Shown here: one piece after another, positions 6,588-13,217 of the stretch | Numbering within the stretch: position 1 is the first letter of the stretch | Layout of the letters: each line of letters opens with the position of its first letter | DNA from: Dehalococcoidales bacterium | GTDB lineage: Bacteria; Chloroflexota; Dehalococcoidia; Dehalococcoidales; RBG-16-60-22 | NCBI GenBank assembly: GCA_016783105.1 | Contig: JADHXF010000041.1 | Location: 1 to 15,061 of the forward strand | Length of the DNA stretch: 15,061 nt | Direction: 5' to 3' | Translations under genes and position numbers: made by a program | Notes under the pieces: model-generated | The model's input: the letters and a program-made list of their open reading frames with translations, nothing else | The model's database searches: none | What the model was told of the DNA's origin: nothing

Positions 6588-6755
6588 CTACTTACCCTCT
6601 CGATGGAGTCGCACCGTACGGCAACGAGGGCAGTACTTGTTCAACTCCAGTCGCTGAGAGTCGTTCTTACGGTTTTTAGTCGTCGTATATGTTCTCTCCC
6701 TGCACTCTGTACAGGCGAGGTGGATTATAACCCTTGCTTCACCTTTTTTCGCCAT
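6588..6755 (-). CDS. rpmG: Ribosomal protein L33, zinc-binding form
   Basis: This 55-residue protein runs from the ATG at 6753-6755 to the TAG at 6588-6590. It has the L33 pattern of two cysteine pairs, C15-x-x-C18 and C42-x-x-C45, which bind one zinc ion, plus the [11 protein letters not shown] and LNKYCPRC motifs. Many bacteria also have a cysteine-free copy used in zinc shortage; here it is the Cys form. It starts four bases after the tuf stop, so the two genes are certainly co-transcribed. L33 binds 23S rRNA in the large subunit near the E site. Confidence 0.97.
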   Translation of the reverse strand: MAKKGEARVIIHLACTECRERTYTTTKNRKNDSQRLELNKYCPRCRTVRLHREGK

Positions 6756-6759
6756 AAAA

Positions 6760-7965
6760 CTACTCTATTATTTTACTGACGGTACCGGACCCTACCGTCC
6801 TGCCGCCTTCACGGATAGCAAAGCGCAGGCCCTGCTCCATCGCCACGGGATAAATGAGTTTTATCTTCATGGTGATATTGTCACCGGGCATGACCATCTC
6901 CACGCCCTCGGGGAGCTCAATTGAGCCGGTAACATCGGTGGTCTGGAGGAAGAACTGCGGTTTGTAGCCATTGAAGAATGGCGTATGCCTGCCGCCTTCC
7001 TCTTTCTTCAATACATAGACATTGGCTTCAGCATAGGTATGCGGTTTGATCGAACCGGGTGCCGCCAGCACCTGACCGCGCTCAATGTCTTCCCGCTCCA
7101 CGCCCCGGAGCAAAATGCCTACCGCATCACCGGGCTCGGCATAGTCCAGCGTCTTGTGGAACATCTCCAGACTGGTCGCCACCACCTTTTTCGGCTCGTG
7201 GTGCAGACCCACGATTTCAACCTCATCTCCCCCCTTGATCACCCCGCGCTCCACCCTGCCGGTGGGCACCGTGCCGCGGCCTTTGATGCTGAAGACATCT
7301 TCCACGGCCATCAGGAACGGCTGGTCCTTGGGTCGGACCGGAATCGGGATATAATCATCAACGGCATCCATCAGTTTCAGTATCTGTCCACACCACTGGC
7401 ATTCCCGTTTGCCGCAGCCGCACTCCAGCGCCTTGAGAGCGCTTACCCGCACCACCGGTATCTCGTCTCCCGGGAACTCGTAGTTGCCGAGCAACTCCCT
7501 CACCTCCATCTCCACCAGCTCCAGAAGCTCCTCATCCTCCATGGCATCTACTTTATTTAAGGCCACGACAATTCGTGGCACCAACACCTGACGCGCCAGG
7601 AGAACGTGCTCTCTGGTCTGCGGCATCGGGCCGTCAGGAGCACTGACCACCAGAATGGCACCGTCCATCTGAGCCGCTCCGGTAATCATGTTCTTGATGT
7701 AGTCAGCATGACCCGGGCAGTCGATGTGCGCATAATGTCGCTTTTCCGTCTCATATTCAATGTGGGCGATGGCAATGGTCAGACCACGCGCTTTTTCCTC
7801 TGGAGCGTTATCAATCGAATCAAAGGCGCGGAACTGGTTGCCGCCTACCGCCTTGGACAGCACCAGTGTAATCGCTGATGTCAGCGTCGTTTTTCCGTGG
7901 TCAACGTGACCGATGGTCCCCACGTTTACATGTGGCTTGGTTCTTTCGAATTTCTGTTTTGCCAT
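6760..7965 (-). CDS. tuf: Elongation factor Tu
   Basis: The protein has 401 residues. The ATG at 7963-7965 was chosen because GGAGG lies eight bases before it and the family starts [20 protein letters not shown]1 is GHVDHGKT (19-26), G3 DCPGH (82-86), G4 NKVD (137-140), G5 SAL (175-177), and domains 2 and 3 follow to the C-terminus. EF-Tu brings aminoacyl-tRNA to the ribosome in its GTP form and meets L7/L12, encoded downstream in this same region. A Cys-rich insert after G5 (C182, C184, C189, C192) is unlike the E. coli protein and could bind zinc. The gene is first after tRNA-Thr(GGU), 21 bases away, and shares its promoter. Only one copy is in this window. Confidence 0.98.
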   Translation of the reverse strand: MAKQKFERTKPHVNVGTIGHVDHGKTTLTSAITLVLSKAVGGNQFRAFDSIDNAPEEKARGLTIAIAHIEYETEKRHYAHIDCPGHADYIKNMITGAAQMDGAILVVSAPDGPMPQTREHVLLARQVLVPRIVVALNKVDAMEDEELLELVEMEVRELLGNYEFPGDEIPVVRVSALKALECGCGKRECQWCGQILKLMDAVDDYIPIPVRPKDQPFLMAVEDVFSIKGRGTVPTGRVERGVIKGGDEVEIVGLHHEPKKVVATSLEMFHKTLDYAEPGDAVGILLRGVEREDIERGQVLAAPGSIKPHTYAEANVYVLKKEEGGRHTPFFNGYKPQFFLQTTDVTGSIELPEGVEMVMPGDNITMKIKLIYPVAMEQGLRFAIREGGRTVGSGTVSKIIE

Positions 7966-7986
7966 TTCAACCTCCGTTTCTACCGA

Positions 7987-8058
7987 GCCCACAACCAGAT
8001 TCGAACTGGTGACCCCGTTCTTACCAAGAACGTGCTCTACCGACTGAGCTATGTGGGC
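7987..8058 (-). tRNA. tRNA-Thr(GGU)
   Basis: The minus strand gives a full cloverleaf: acceptor GCCCACA/TGTGGGC, D-arm GCTC/GAGC, anticodon stem CGTTC/GAACG with loop TTGGTAA (anticodon GGT), and T-arm ACCAG-TTCGAAT-CTGGT. CCA is not encoded. It is 21 bases before tuf and must be cut out of the tuf transcript, as in the E. coli thrT-tufB case. Confidence 0.95.
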
Positions 8059-8073
8059 ATACTAACGTAGCTA

Positions 8074-8102
8074 ATTTTAAGGTAAAGAAAATTAAAAGTC
8101 AA
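8074..8102 (-). promoter_or_regulatory. Promoter for tRNA-Thr(GGU)-tuf operon
   Basis: TTGACT (8097-8102), a 17-nt spacer and TAAAAT (8074-8079) on the minus strand, about 8-10 bases before the likely start point and about 16 before the tRNA. It is strong by sequence and well placed to drive tuf through at least rplA. Confidence 0.75.
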
Positions 8103-8159
8103 CCATCATCACGTTCTTAATCCAGAACGCGAGTGTAACTTATCAAAAACAGGCTGTCC

Positions 8160-8246
8160 TGGTGGAGGGGACAGGATTCGAACCTGTGTAGCCCTTAGGG
8201 CGGCAGTTTTACAGACTGCTCCGATTAACCACTCCGGCACCCCTCC
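8160..8246 (-). tRNA. tRNA-Tyr(GUA)
   Basis: Class II tRNA with a long variable arm (CGCCCTAAGGGCT region). Acceptor GGAGGGG/CCCCTCC, anticodon stem GCAGT/ACTGC with loop CTGTAAA (anticodon GTA), T-arm ACAGG-TTCGAAT-CCTGT. The discriminator is A and CCA is encoded (8160-8162). It lies between the two tRNA-Thr genes. Confidence 0.95.
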
Positions 8247-8263
8247 ACAACCTCGACTCCCGG

Positions 8264-8337
8264 AGCCTGAGGGGGGATTCGAACCCACGACCTGCTGTTT
8301 ACAAAACAGCTGCTCTAACCAACTGAGCTACTCAGGC
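8264..8337 (-). tRNA. tRNA-Thr(UGU)
   Basis: Acceptor GCCTGAG/CTCAGGC, D-arm GCTC/GAGC, anticodon stem GCTGT/ACAGC with loop TTTGTAA (anticodon TGT). The T-stem GTGGG/CCCCC has one U-C mismatch at its second pair. The discriminator is T and CCA is not encoded (CCG follows). It is first in the tRNA cluster, right behind its promoter. Confidence 0.93.
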
Positions 8338-8372
8338 GATAGCTTGGCCAATAACAAACCAACCAGCTAATT

Positions 8373-8402
8373 ATTATAAAGAACAGCGCGGGTTAAAGTC
8401 AA
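8373..8402 (-). promoter_or_regulatory. Promoter for tRNA-Thr(UGU)-tRNA-Tyr
   Basis: TTGACT (8397-8402), an 18-nt spacer and a perfect TATAAT (8373-8378) on the minus strand, 36 bases before the tRNA. The -35 is identical to that of the tuf and tRNA-Asn promoters. Confidence 0.8.
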
Positions 8403-8470
8403 GCCGCATGACTTATGTAAAGTTGTACGATGTTAAACCGGAGCGCTAATTTCCTGCGCCTTCCCCCAGA

Positions 8471-8479
8471 TGCTATAAT
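8471..8479 (+). promoter_or_regulatory. Extended -10 promoter for methyltransferase gene
   Basis: TG-C-TATAAT, 38 bases before the ATG at 8517. The hexamer 18 nt upstream (TTTCCT, 8450-8455) is a poor -35, so the TG element probably matters. It is divergent from the tRNA cluster promoter. Confidence 0.6.
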
Positions 8480-8516
8480 ATCTCGCAAGTAGCCCTGGAG
8501 CCGAGGGAGTTTATTC

Positions 8517-9104
8517 ATGGTTGAAAACCTTTTTACAGTACTCTATTTGAGTGGCATGGTAGTGGGGTCGGCCATCAGGGCCTGGTACGGAATTAAATTC
8601 AGACAGGACAGAAAGGCGATATATCGCCAGGAAGGCCTGCTTGTCCTGTCGCTGGCTTCCCTGTGGGGAATCGCCATACTGCTGCCCTTTTTTAATCTGT
8701 TCACCGACTGGCTGGATTTCGCCACGTATCCGCTCCCGGGCTGGGCAGGGTGGCCAGGTGTGGCCATCTTCGGCGTGGCACTGTGGCTGCTCTGGAGGTC
8801 TCACGCCGACCTGGGTCGCAACTGGTCAGTAGCGGCAGAAGTCAGGGAAAGGCAAACGTTGATAACCAGTGGGGTATTCAAATATATGAGACATCCAATG
8901 TACTCGGCACACTGGCTGTGGGGAATCGCCCAGGCGTTGCTGGTACACAACTGGATTTCCGGCCTGGCCAGCCTCGCCATTTTCATTCCTCTGTACCTGT
9001 TACGAGTACCGCGCGAGGAAAAGGTAATGCTCCATGAGTTCGGAGATGAGTACCGCCAGTATATGCATGGAACCGGGCGAGTTCTGCCACGCCTGTGGAG
9101 ATAA
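8517..9104 (+). CDS. PEMT/ICMT-type membrane methyltransferase
   Basis: This 195-residue membrane protein starts at the ATG at 8517, behind a GAGGGAG site. Hydrophobic helices lie at about 5-22, 41-62, 79-95 and a paired stretch 132-163. The family signature is at the C-terminal half: LITSGVFKYMRHPMYSA (115-131) with the RHPxY motif (125-129), and the SAM-binding EEKVMLHEFGDEYRQY (167-182). Such enzymes of the isoprenylcysteine carboxyl methyltransferase/phospholipid methyltransferase fold methylate lipids or lipid-like substrates at the membrane. The precise substrate cannot be read from sequence, and bacterial members are often of unknown substrate. It is monocistronic and converges on the rhomboid gene, 18 bases away. 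Confidence 0.88.
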   Translation: MVENLFTVLYLSGMVVGSAIRAWYGIKFRQDRKAIYRQEGLLVLSLASLWGIAILLPFFNLFTDWLDFATYPLPGWAGWPGVAIFGVALWLLWRSHADLGRNWSVAAEVRERQTLITSGVFKYMRHPMYSAHWLWGIAQALLVHNWISGLASLAIFIPLYLLRVPREEKVMLHEFGDEYRQYMHGTGRVLPRLWR

Positions 9105-9122
9105 CTTGCCTAACGTTGCCAG

Positions 9123-9737
9123 TTAAAAGAAGGAATACCTTTCCTTTCTGCGGAAAATGTAGCCAGCTATCAGGCCCACGATGAGCCCGCCTAGGTGCGC
9201 CTGCCAGGCAACCGATGGCAGAAAGGAGAGAATAACGAACCCACCGAGCACAGCCACCCAGAGCGGTACCGGGATGGGTATGGGGAAAATAATCACCGGC
9301 AGCTTCGGCCGCATCACCACCAGCCCCCCGGCAAGGGCGAACACGGCGCCGGAGGCACCCAACGCTACGTAGTAAGGCGCAAAGCCAGCCAGCAACAGCA
9401 TGAGTATATTACCTATAATACCGCCGCTGAAGTACACCAGCAGAAATCTTCTATCGCCAACCAGCCTATTAAAGGCGGTGCCGAAGAAGTAGAGAGTTAT
9501 CATATTGGCGAATATATGCCAGAATCTGGTATGCAGGAACATACTCGTTACTATAGTCCACGGTTGCGCCCAGAAATACGCTGGCATTGGTAAGGCCAGA
9601 CTCAGAAATACCTTCTCAGTCAGTGGCGGCGATATTATACTTAATATGAAGATGAGTACATAGATAAATAGGTTTGCGACTATAATTATTAATATTGGAC
9701 TGAGCCCATCACTTGGATAACCGTATCTCACTCTCAT
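9123..9737 (-). CDS. Rhomboid family intramembrane serine protease
   Basis: This 204-residue protein has six membrane segments and all key rhomboid features: WTIVTSMFLHTRFWHIFANM (60-79) with the H74-xxx-N78 oxyanion elements, GASGAVFAL (127-135) with catalytic Ser129, and AHLGGLIVG (180-188) with catalytic His181. Rhomboids cut single-pass membrane proteins inside the bilayer. The start is ATG at 9735-9737, behind GGGAGGAG at a somewhat long spacing (about 12 nt). The C-terminus is short and basic, with no extra domain. It is divergent from an ABC-2 transporter across a palindrome-containing promoter region, and no obvious substrate is encoded next to it. Confidence 0.95.
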   Translation of the reverse strand: MRVRYGYPSDGLSPILIIIVANLFIYVLIFILSIISPPLTEKVFLSLALPMPAYFWAQPWTIVTSMFLHTRFWHIFANMITLYFFGTAFNRLVGDRRFLLVYFSGGIIGNILMLLLAGFAPYYVALGASGAVFALAGGLVVMRPKLPVIIFPIPIPVPLWVAVLGGFVILSFLPSVAWQAHLGGLIVGLIAGYIFRRKERYSFF

Positions 9738-9775
9738 TTAATACGAAAACTCCTCCCGCTGAAGCTATTTATTTC

Positions 9776-9804
9776 ATATTACCGTATTTAGCGCCGCTAA
9801 ACAA
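9776..9804 (-). promoter_or_regulatory. Promoter for the rhomboid gene
   Basis: On the minus strand TTGTTT (9799-9804), 17 nt, TAATAT (9776-9781), about 40 bases before the ATG at 9737. The spacer and -35 contain the palindrome at 9787-9801. Confidence 0.55.
9787..9801. promoter_or_regulatory. Palindromic operator candidate
   Basis: TTTAGCG-C-CGCTAAA is a perfect palindrome with 7-base arms. It covers the spacer and part of the -35 of the rhomboid promoter and the -35 position of the ABC promoter, so one bound protein could affect both. No regulator gene is adjacent. Confidence 0.5.
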
Positions 9805-9818
9805 CGACGGGTCTGAAA

Positions 9819-9827
9819 TGATACAAT
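9819..9827 (+). promoter_or_regulatory. Extended -10 promoter for the ABC-2 transporter
   Basis: TG-A-TACAAT, with the start point expected near 9834. This gives a leader of about 70 nt with a ribosome-site hairpin. No good -35 is seen. Confidence 0.5.
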
Positions 9828-9872
9828 AGTAAGGGCATTACCCTGGCGGATTATCAGCTCGCATGGCGGATG

Positions 9873-9901
9873 CCCCCAAAATTACAGTTTTTTCTTGGGG
9901 G
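9873..9901 (+). promoter_or_regulatory. Hairpin covering the ribosome site of the ABC ATPase gene
   Basis: CCCCCAA (9873-9879) pairs perfectly with TTGGGGG (9895-9901), and the second arm is part of the GGGGGAGG ribosome site of the ATG at 9906. This could limit translation or work as a temperature or ligand switch. No T-run follows, so it is not a terminator. Confidence 0.5.
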
Positions 9902-9905
9902 AGGT

Positions 9906-10889
9906 ATGAGCGAATATATCATTGAAGTGGAAAACCTGGTGAAAAAATACGGCGACCTGATGGCGGTGAACAACATCAACTTCACGGTAAAGCCGGGGGA
10001 AATTTTTGGCTTTCTGGGGCCGAATGGGGCGGGGAAGACAACCACCATCAACATCCTCTGCACGCTGACCAAACCGACGTCCGGTCGGGCCAGCATTGCC
10101 GGCCTGGACGTGGTGCACCAGCAGAGCCAGGTACGTCAGCAGATAGGGCTCGTCTTTCAGGACCCCAGCCTCGATGAAAGGCTCAGCGGCCTGCAGAACC
10201 TGCGTTTTCACGCCCTTGTTTACAGCGTACCCGCCTCAGTCCGCGAGCAGCGCATCGAGCAGTTACTCAAAATGATGGAACTATGGGACAAGCGCCACAA
10301 CAAGGTGCAGACCTTTTCCGGAGGGATGAAACGGCGCCTGGAGCTGGCGCGAGGACTGCTGCACCATCCCCGCGTTCTCTTCCTCGATGAGCCGACGCTC
10401 GGGCTCGACCCGCAGACCAGGAATCGTATGTGGGAGTATATCCTCGAGTTGCGCCGACAGGAGGCAACGACCATTTTCCTCACCACGCACTACATGGACG
10501 AGGCAGAGAAAGCTGACCGCATTGCCGTTATTGACTACGGAAAGCTCATCGCCATGGACACACCAGCAAAACTGAAGAGAATGGTGGGCAAGGACATCGT
10601 ATCGCTGAAGACCGATGATAATGACAAGGCAATGGCAGAAATCAAACGCCGCTATCAAATTGAAGCCAGACGTGACGGTGATGGACTCTACTTTGAGGTC
10701 GCCAACGGAGAGGAGTTTCTCCCTGTTATCCTGCGCGAATTCAGCACCCTGATAGTCAGCGTGAGCATGCGCCGCCCGAGCCTCGATGACGTGTTCCTCA
10801 AGCTCACGGGAAGGGAGATACGCGAGGAGGACGTCAGCGATACCTTCAAGGCGATGGTTCGCCAGCATGGCCGCCGCTCGCGGCGCTAG
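9906..10889 (+). CDS. ABC-2 type transporter ATP-binding protein
   Basis: This 327-residue protein starts at the ATG at 9906 behind GGGGGAGG; a longer in-frame start has no ribosome site. Walker A is GPNGAGKTT (38-46), the Q-loop Gln85, the signature FSGGMKRRLELARG (137-150), Walker B VLFLDEP (157-163) and the H-loop His195. The C-terminal part (about 225-327) is the extra domain seen in the DrrA/CcmA-like, daunorubicin-resistance type of ABC-2 exporters. It is paired with the permease nine bases downstream. Such pairs export drugs, antibiotics, lipids or polysaccharides; the substrate here is unknown, and no biosynthetic or resistance genes are near to indicate it. Confidence 0.95.
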   Translation: MSEYIIEVENLVKKYGDLMAVNNINFTVKPGEIFGFLGPNGAGKTTTINILCTLTKPTSGRASIAGLDVVHQQSQVRQQIGLVFQDPSLDERLSGLQNLRFHALVYSVPASVREQRIEQLLKMMELWDKRHNKVQTFSGGMKRRLELARGLLHHPRVLFLDEPTLGLDPQTRNRMWEYILELRRQEATTIFLTTHYMDEAEKADRIAVIDYGKLIAMDTPAKLKRMVGKDIVSLKTDDNDKAMAEIKRRYQIEARRDGDGLYFEVANGEEFLPVILREFSTLIVSVSMRRPSLDDVFLKLTGREIREEDVSDTFKAMVRQHGRRSRR

Positions 10890-10898
10890 GAGGATAAT

Positions 10899-11687
10899 AT
10901 GAATCAACTGCGTGGTATCTATACCATCTGGTATCGTGATTTATTGCGCTTCTGGTACGACCGGATGCGATTAATCGGGTCGCTTACCTTTCCGCTCCTG
11001 TTCCTGTTCGTCTTCGGCAGTGGCCTCAGCGGCAGAATGGGTGTGCTTGGTGCGGGCTTTGACTTCACCCAGTTCATCTATCCCGGCATTATCGGCATGA
11101 CGGTGCTGATGAACTCGTTCATGTCCGGAATCTCCCTGGTCTGGGACCGCGAGTTCGGTTTTCTCAAGGAAGTGCTGGTGGCACCTATCAGTCGCGCGGC
11201 CGTCGCTACCGGCAAGACACTGGGGTCAGCCACCATTGCCTCTCTCCAGGGAATACTGATACTGGCGTTTGCCCCGCTCATTGGCGTTTCCCTTTCCATC
11301 GGGACGGTGCTGGCGCTCCTGCCACTCATATTCCTGCTGGCCGCCTCTTTTGGCTCGTTTGGCGTCCTGCTGGCCACCCGAATCCGTTCCATGGAGGCGT
11401 TTCAGGCCACGATGCAGATGCTGATGTTCCCCATGATATTTCTTTCCGGGGCATTTTTCCCTTTGCAAGGCTTGCCGCAATGGATGAACGTGCTGGTTAA
11501 GGTCAACCCGGCCACCTACGGCATTGCCCCCATCCGCCAGGTGGTGCTCGGCGCGAGTCCGGACGCGACTTACAGCATCAGCCTGTTCGGGCACACACTG
11601 ACGCTCTGGAATGAAGTCGCCATTCTGGCCGGGTTCGGGATAGTGATGGTTCTGCTCGCCATATGGTCGTTCGGCAATCAGGAATAA
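10899..11687 (+). CDS. ABC-2 type transporter permease
   Basis: This 262-residue integral membrane protein has about six hydrophobic segments (roughly 24-42, 60-78, 103-126, 135-157, 174-192 and 235-256). It carries the ABC-2 features VWDREFGFLKEVLVAPISRAA (the coupling region, about 81-101) and the NPATYGIAPIRQV segment before the last helix. The GTATCG-rich N-terminus is amphipathic. The ATG follows an AGGAGG site and lies nine bases after the ATPase stop, so the pair is one operon and would act as a half-transporter dimer with the ATPase. Substrate unknown. Confidence 0.94.
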   Translation: MNQLRGIYTIWYRDLLRFWYDRMRLIGSLTFPLLFLFVFGSGLSGRMGVLGAGFDFTQFIYPGIIGMTVLMNSFMSGISLVWDREFGFLKEVLVAPISRAAVATGKTLGSATIASLQGILILAFAPLIGVSLSIGTVLALLPLIFLLAASFGSFGVLLATRIRSMEAFQATMQMLMFPMIFLSGAFFPLQGLPQWMNVLVKVNPATYGIAPIRQVVLGASPDATYSISLFGHTLTLWNEVAILAGFGIVMVLLAIWSFGNQE

Positions 11688-11692
11688 CCTGC

Positions 11693-11721
11693 TTGACTTT
11701 GCTCGTCTGAATGACAATAAT
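11693..11721 (+). promoter_or_regulatory. Promoter for tRNA-Asn
   Basis: TTGACT (11693-11698), 17 nt, AATAAT (11716-11721), 22 bases before the tRNA. A small TGAAG/CTTCA hairpin (11721-11735) lies in the leader. It shows the same TTGACT -35 as the other tRNA promoters here. Confidence 0.65.
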
Positions 11722-11742
11722 GAAGTTGGTCTTCATCGGCAC

Positions 11743-11817
11743 TCCCCGATAGCTCAATGGTAGAGCGGGCGGCTGTTAACCGCTAGGTTCTAGGTTCGAG
11801 TCCTAGTCGGGGAGCCA
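11743..11817 (+). tRNA. tRNA-Asn(GUU)
   Basis: Cloverleaf with acceptor TCCCCGA/TCGGGGA, D-arm GCTC/GAGC, anticodon stem GGCGG/CCGCT with one G-U, loop CTGTTAA (anticodon GTT), T-arm CTAGG-TTCGAGT-CCTAG, discriminator G and encoded CCA (11815-11817). T-rich sequence follows, but no clear terminator stem. Confidence 0.96.
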
Positions 11818-11915
11818 GACAAGCCTTTTTCTATCATTTTCCCCTCTTTTTTTCAAGCCTATGCTATATATTTTGGCGCGTTTTGTGGGGCTTGGAGCGG
11901 GGGTAGAGGTAAATT

Positions 11916-11924
11916 TGATATAAT
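11916..11924 (+). promoter_or_regulatory. Extended -10 promoter for the BKACE gene
   Basis: TG-A-TATAAT, about 83 bases before the ATG at 12007, with no good -35. It lies in the A/T-rich gap after tRNA-Asn (11818-12006), in which no other feature was seen. Confidence 0.55.
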
Positions 11925-12006
11925 ATGTCTAACCAGTAAATATAAGTTAGATCTTTATAACTAGAGGACTTAGAAGCACTAAATAATTGGAAAGGAATAA
12001 ATTGCT

Positions 12007-12943
12007 ATGCCTAAAGTAATCGTCACCGCCGCTATAACCGGAAGTATACACACACCTAGCATGAGTCCCTATTTGCCCATTACACCTGACCAGATTGCAG
12101 ATAACGCCATTGGTGCTTATGAAGCCGGGGCTTCCATGGTTCATGTTCATGTGCGTGACCCAGAAACCGGACGACCCAGTCCGGATGTAGAACTCTATCG
12201 TCAGGTATTAACCAAAATAAAAGGCAAATGCAATGTCGTTGTTGGGGTAACCACAGGTGGCGGCCTGGGGACAACAAGTACTGAAGAAAGGTTGAGAGTC
12301 ATTACTAACCTGAAACCTGAAATAGCGTCATTCAACGCTGGATCCATAAATATCGGCCTTCACGAAATTCCTGAGCAAAGTAAGATAACGGAATGGAAGT
12401 TTGATTGGGAAGAGCCGTATTTAAGGGCGACAGAAGACGTTGTTTTTGCGTACACATTTAAAACTATGAAAGAATATGCCCCAGACTTTTGAAGAGTGTG
12501 GTACAAAGCCTGAAGCAGAAATCTGGGACTCAGGTTTTATTGGCAATGTGGATTACCTGGTTAGGAAAGGATATATTAAGACGAGACCCACCTGGATGAC
12601 TTTTGTCCTGGGCCCCATGGGAGGCCTACCTCCAACTCCTCATACTCTAATCTATTTGTCTGAAACGGCGAAGCGTTACTTTAGCGACAATTTTACGTGG
12701 CAGGTGTTGGGAGTTGGCCGATATCAGCTTTCGCTGTGCGCAATGGCCCTAGCTTTAGGAGGCAACGTCAGGGTCGGCATGGAGGATAGTCTTTATGCCG
12801 GAAAGGGAACCTTGGCAACGTGTAATGCAGACCAAGTAGAAAGAATCGTCCATATTGCCAAGGAACTGAGCATTGATATCGCTACGCCAGACGAGGCTAG
12901 GGAGATTCTCGGTCTGAAGGGAATAGATAAAGTGAACTACTAG
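12007..12943 (+). pseudogene. BKACE (beta-keto acid cleavage enzyme, DUF849), frameshifted
   Basis: Two overlapping frames together make one family protein of about 311 residues. The first (12007-12492) starts MPKVIVTAAITGSIHTP and has the metal-binding HVHVRD (H46, H48). The second (up to 12943) continues with TFEECGTKPEAEIWDSG, VLGVGRYQ, GGNVRVGMEDSLYAGKGTLATCNADQV and ends DEAREILGLKG, with the metal-binding Glu in VGMED. The frames join if one C of the C4 run at 12479-12482 is dropped, giving EYA-QTFEECGTKPE. BKACE enzymes condense a beta-keto acid with acetyl-CoA to give acetoacetate and a new acyl-CoA; 3-keto-5-aminohexanoate cleavage in lysine fermentation is one case. Apart from the shift the sequence looks intact, so it is either a recent inactivation or an assembly error. 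No partner genes of lysine fermentation are present. Confidence 0.85.
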
Positions 12944-13040
12944 AACTAATTCCAGTGATATCACAAGTAACACTGATGGTTTCTAAGAGAGGCTCATTGT
13001 TAGACGGTATTTCATTGACCTGTCTTCGTTGACGTGGGTA

Positions 13041-13074
13041 TACCCCACGCTCCCCACGGCCGCGAAACGGGGCT
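13041..13074. repeat. Left copy of a 33-34 nt direct repeat
   Basis: Matches 14843-14875 in the same orientation at 31 of 34 aligned positions, with two substitutions and one single-base gap. It is GC-rich and contains CCCC...GGGG blocks that can fold. In this copy a CTTTTTC run follows on the plus strand, so it could also act as a terminator after the BKACE gene. Confidence 0.65.
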
Positions 13075-13082
13075 TTTTCAAT

Positions 13083-13116
13083 TGACTTAGTTGGATTCGA
13101 ACCAACGACCTTCGGG
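13083..13116 (-). other. 3' fragment of a tRNA gene
   Basis: On the minus strand a complete T-arm (GTTGG-TTCGAAT-CCAAC, 13090-13106) is followed by a 7-base acceptor-like strand (TAAGTCA) and preceded by an AGGTC variable-loop-like stretch. No matching 5' acceptor, D-arm or anticodon arm is found upstream, so this is not a whole tRNA. Such 3' fragments are commonly left by integrases that target tRNA genes. The intact source tRNA is not in this window. Confidence 0.55.
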
Positions 13117-13144
13117 TAGCGAGCAAGCGGGCAGTTTTCATAAC

Positions 13145-13189
13145 AGATTGCACAATCTAACGGATCGTTAGCTCTGTTAATCAATTAAC
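13145..13189. repeat. Three adjacent short palindromes
   Basis: AGATTG-CA-CAATCT (13145-13158), CTAACG-GAT-CGTTAG (13157-13171) and GTTAAT-CA-ATTAAC (13176-13189) are all perfect with 6-base arms. Three in 45 bp next to a tRNA 3' fragment suggests a recombinase or regulator binding array. No enzyme for it is encoded here. Confidence 0.55.
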
Positions 13190-13217
13190 CTTATTAAAGG
13201 GTTTCTCACTACTGTGA

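Noticed and set aside
6985..7560. Long plus-strand frame inside tuf
   Set aside because: Fully within the conserved tuf sequence on the other strand; a shadow frame.
10281..10907. 208-residue minus-strand frame opposite the ABC ATPase
   Set aside because: Overlaps all ATPase motifs on the plus strand and has no own ribosome site.
12470..12492. Programmed frameshift in the BKACE gene
   Set aside because: No slippery heptamer, stimulatory stem or ribosome-like site is visible and the family is not known for recoding; an indel is simpler.
12897..13184. 95-residue minus-strand frame between BKACE and coiled-coil genes
   Set aside because: Part of it is a translation of the tRNA T-arm fragment, and the rest covers the direct repeat; no ribosome site.
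13083..13190. Complete tRNA gene on the minus strand
   Set aside because: Only the T-arm and 3' acceptor strand can be found; no matching 5' acceptor, D-arm or anticodon arm.
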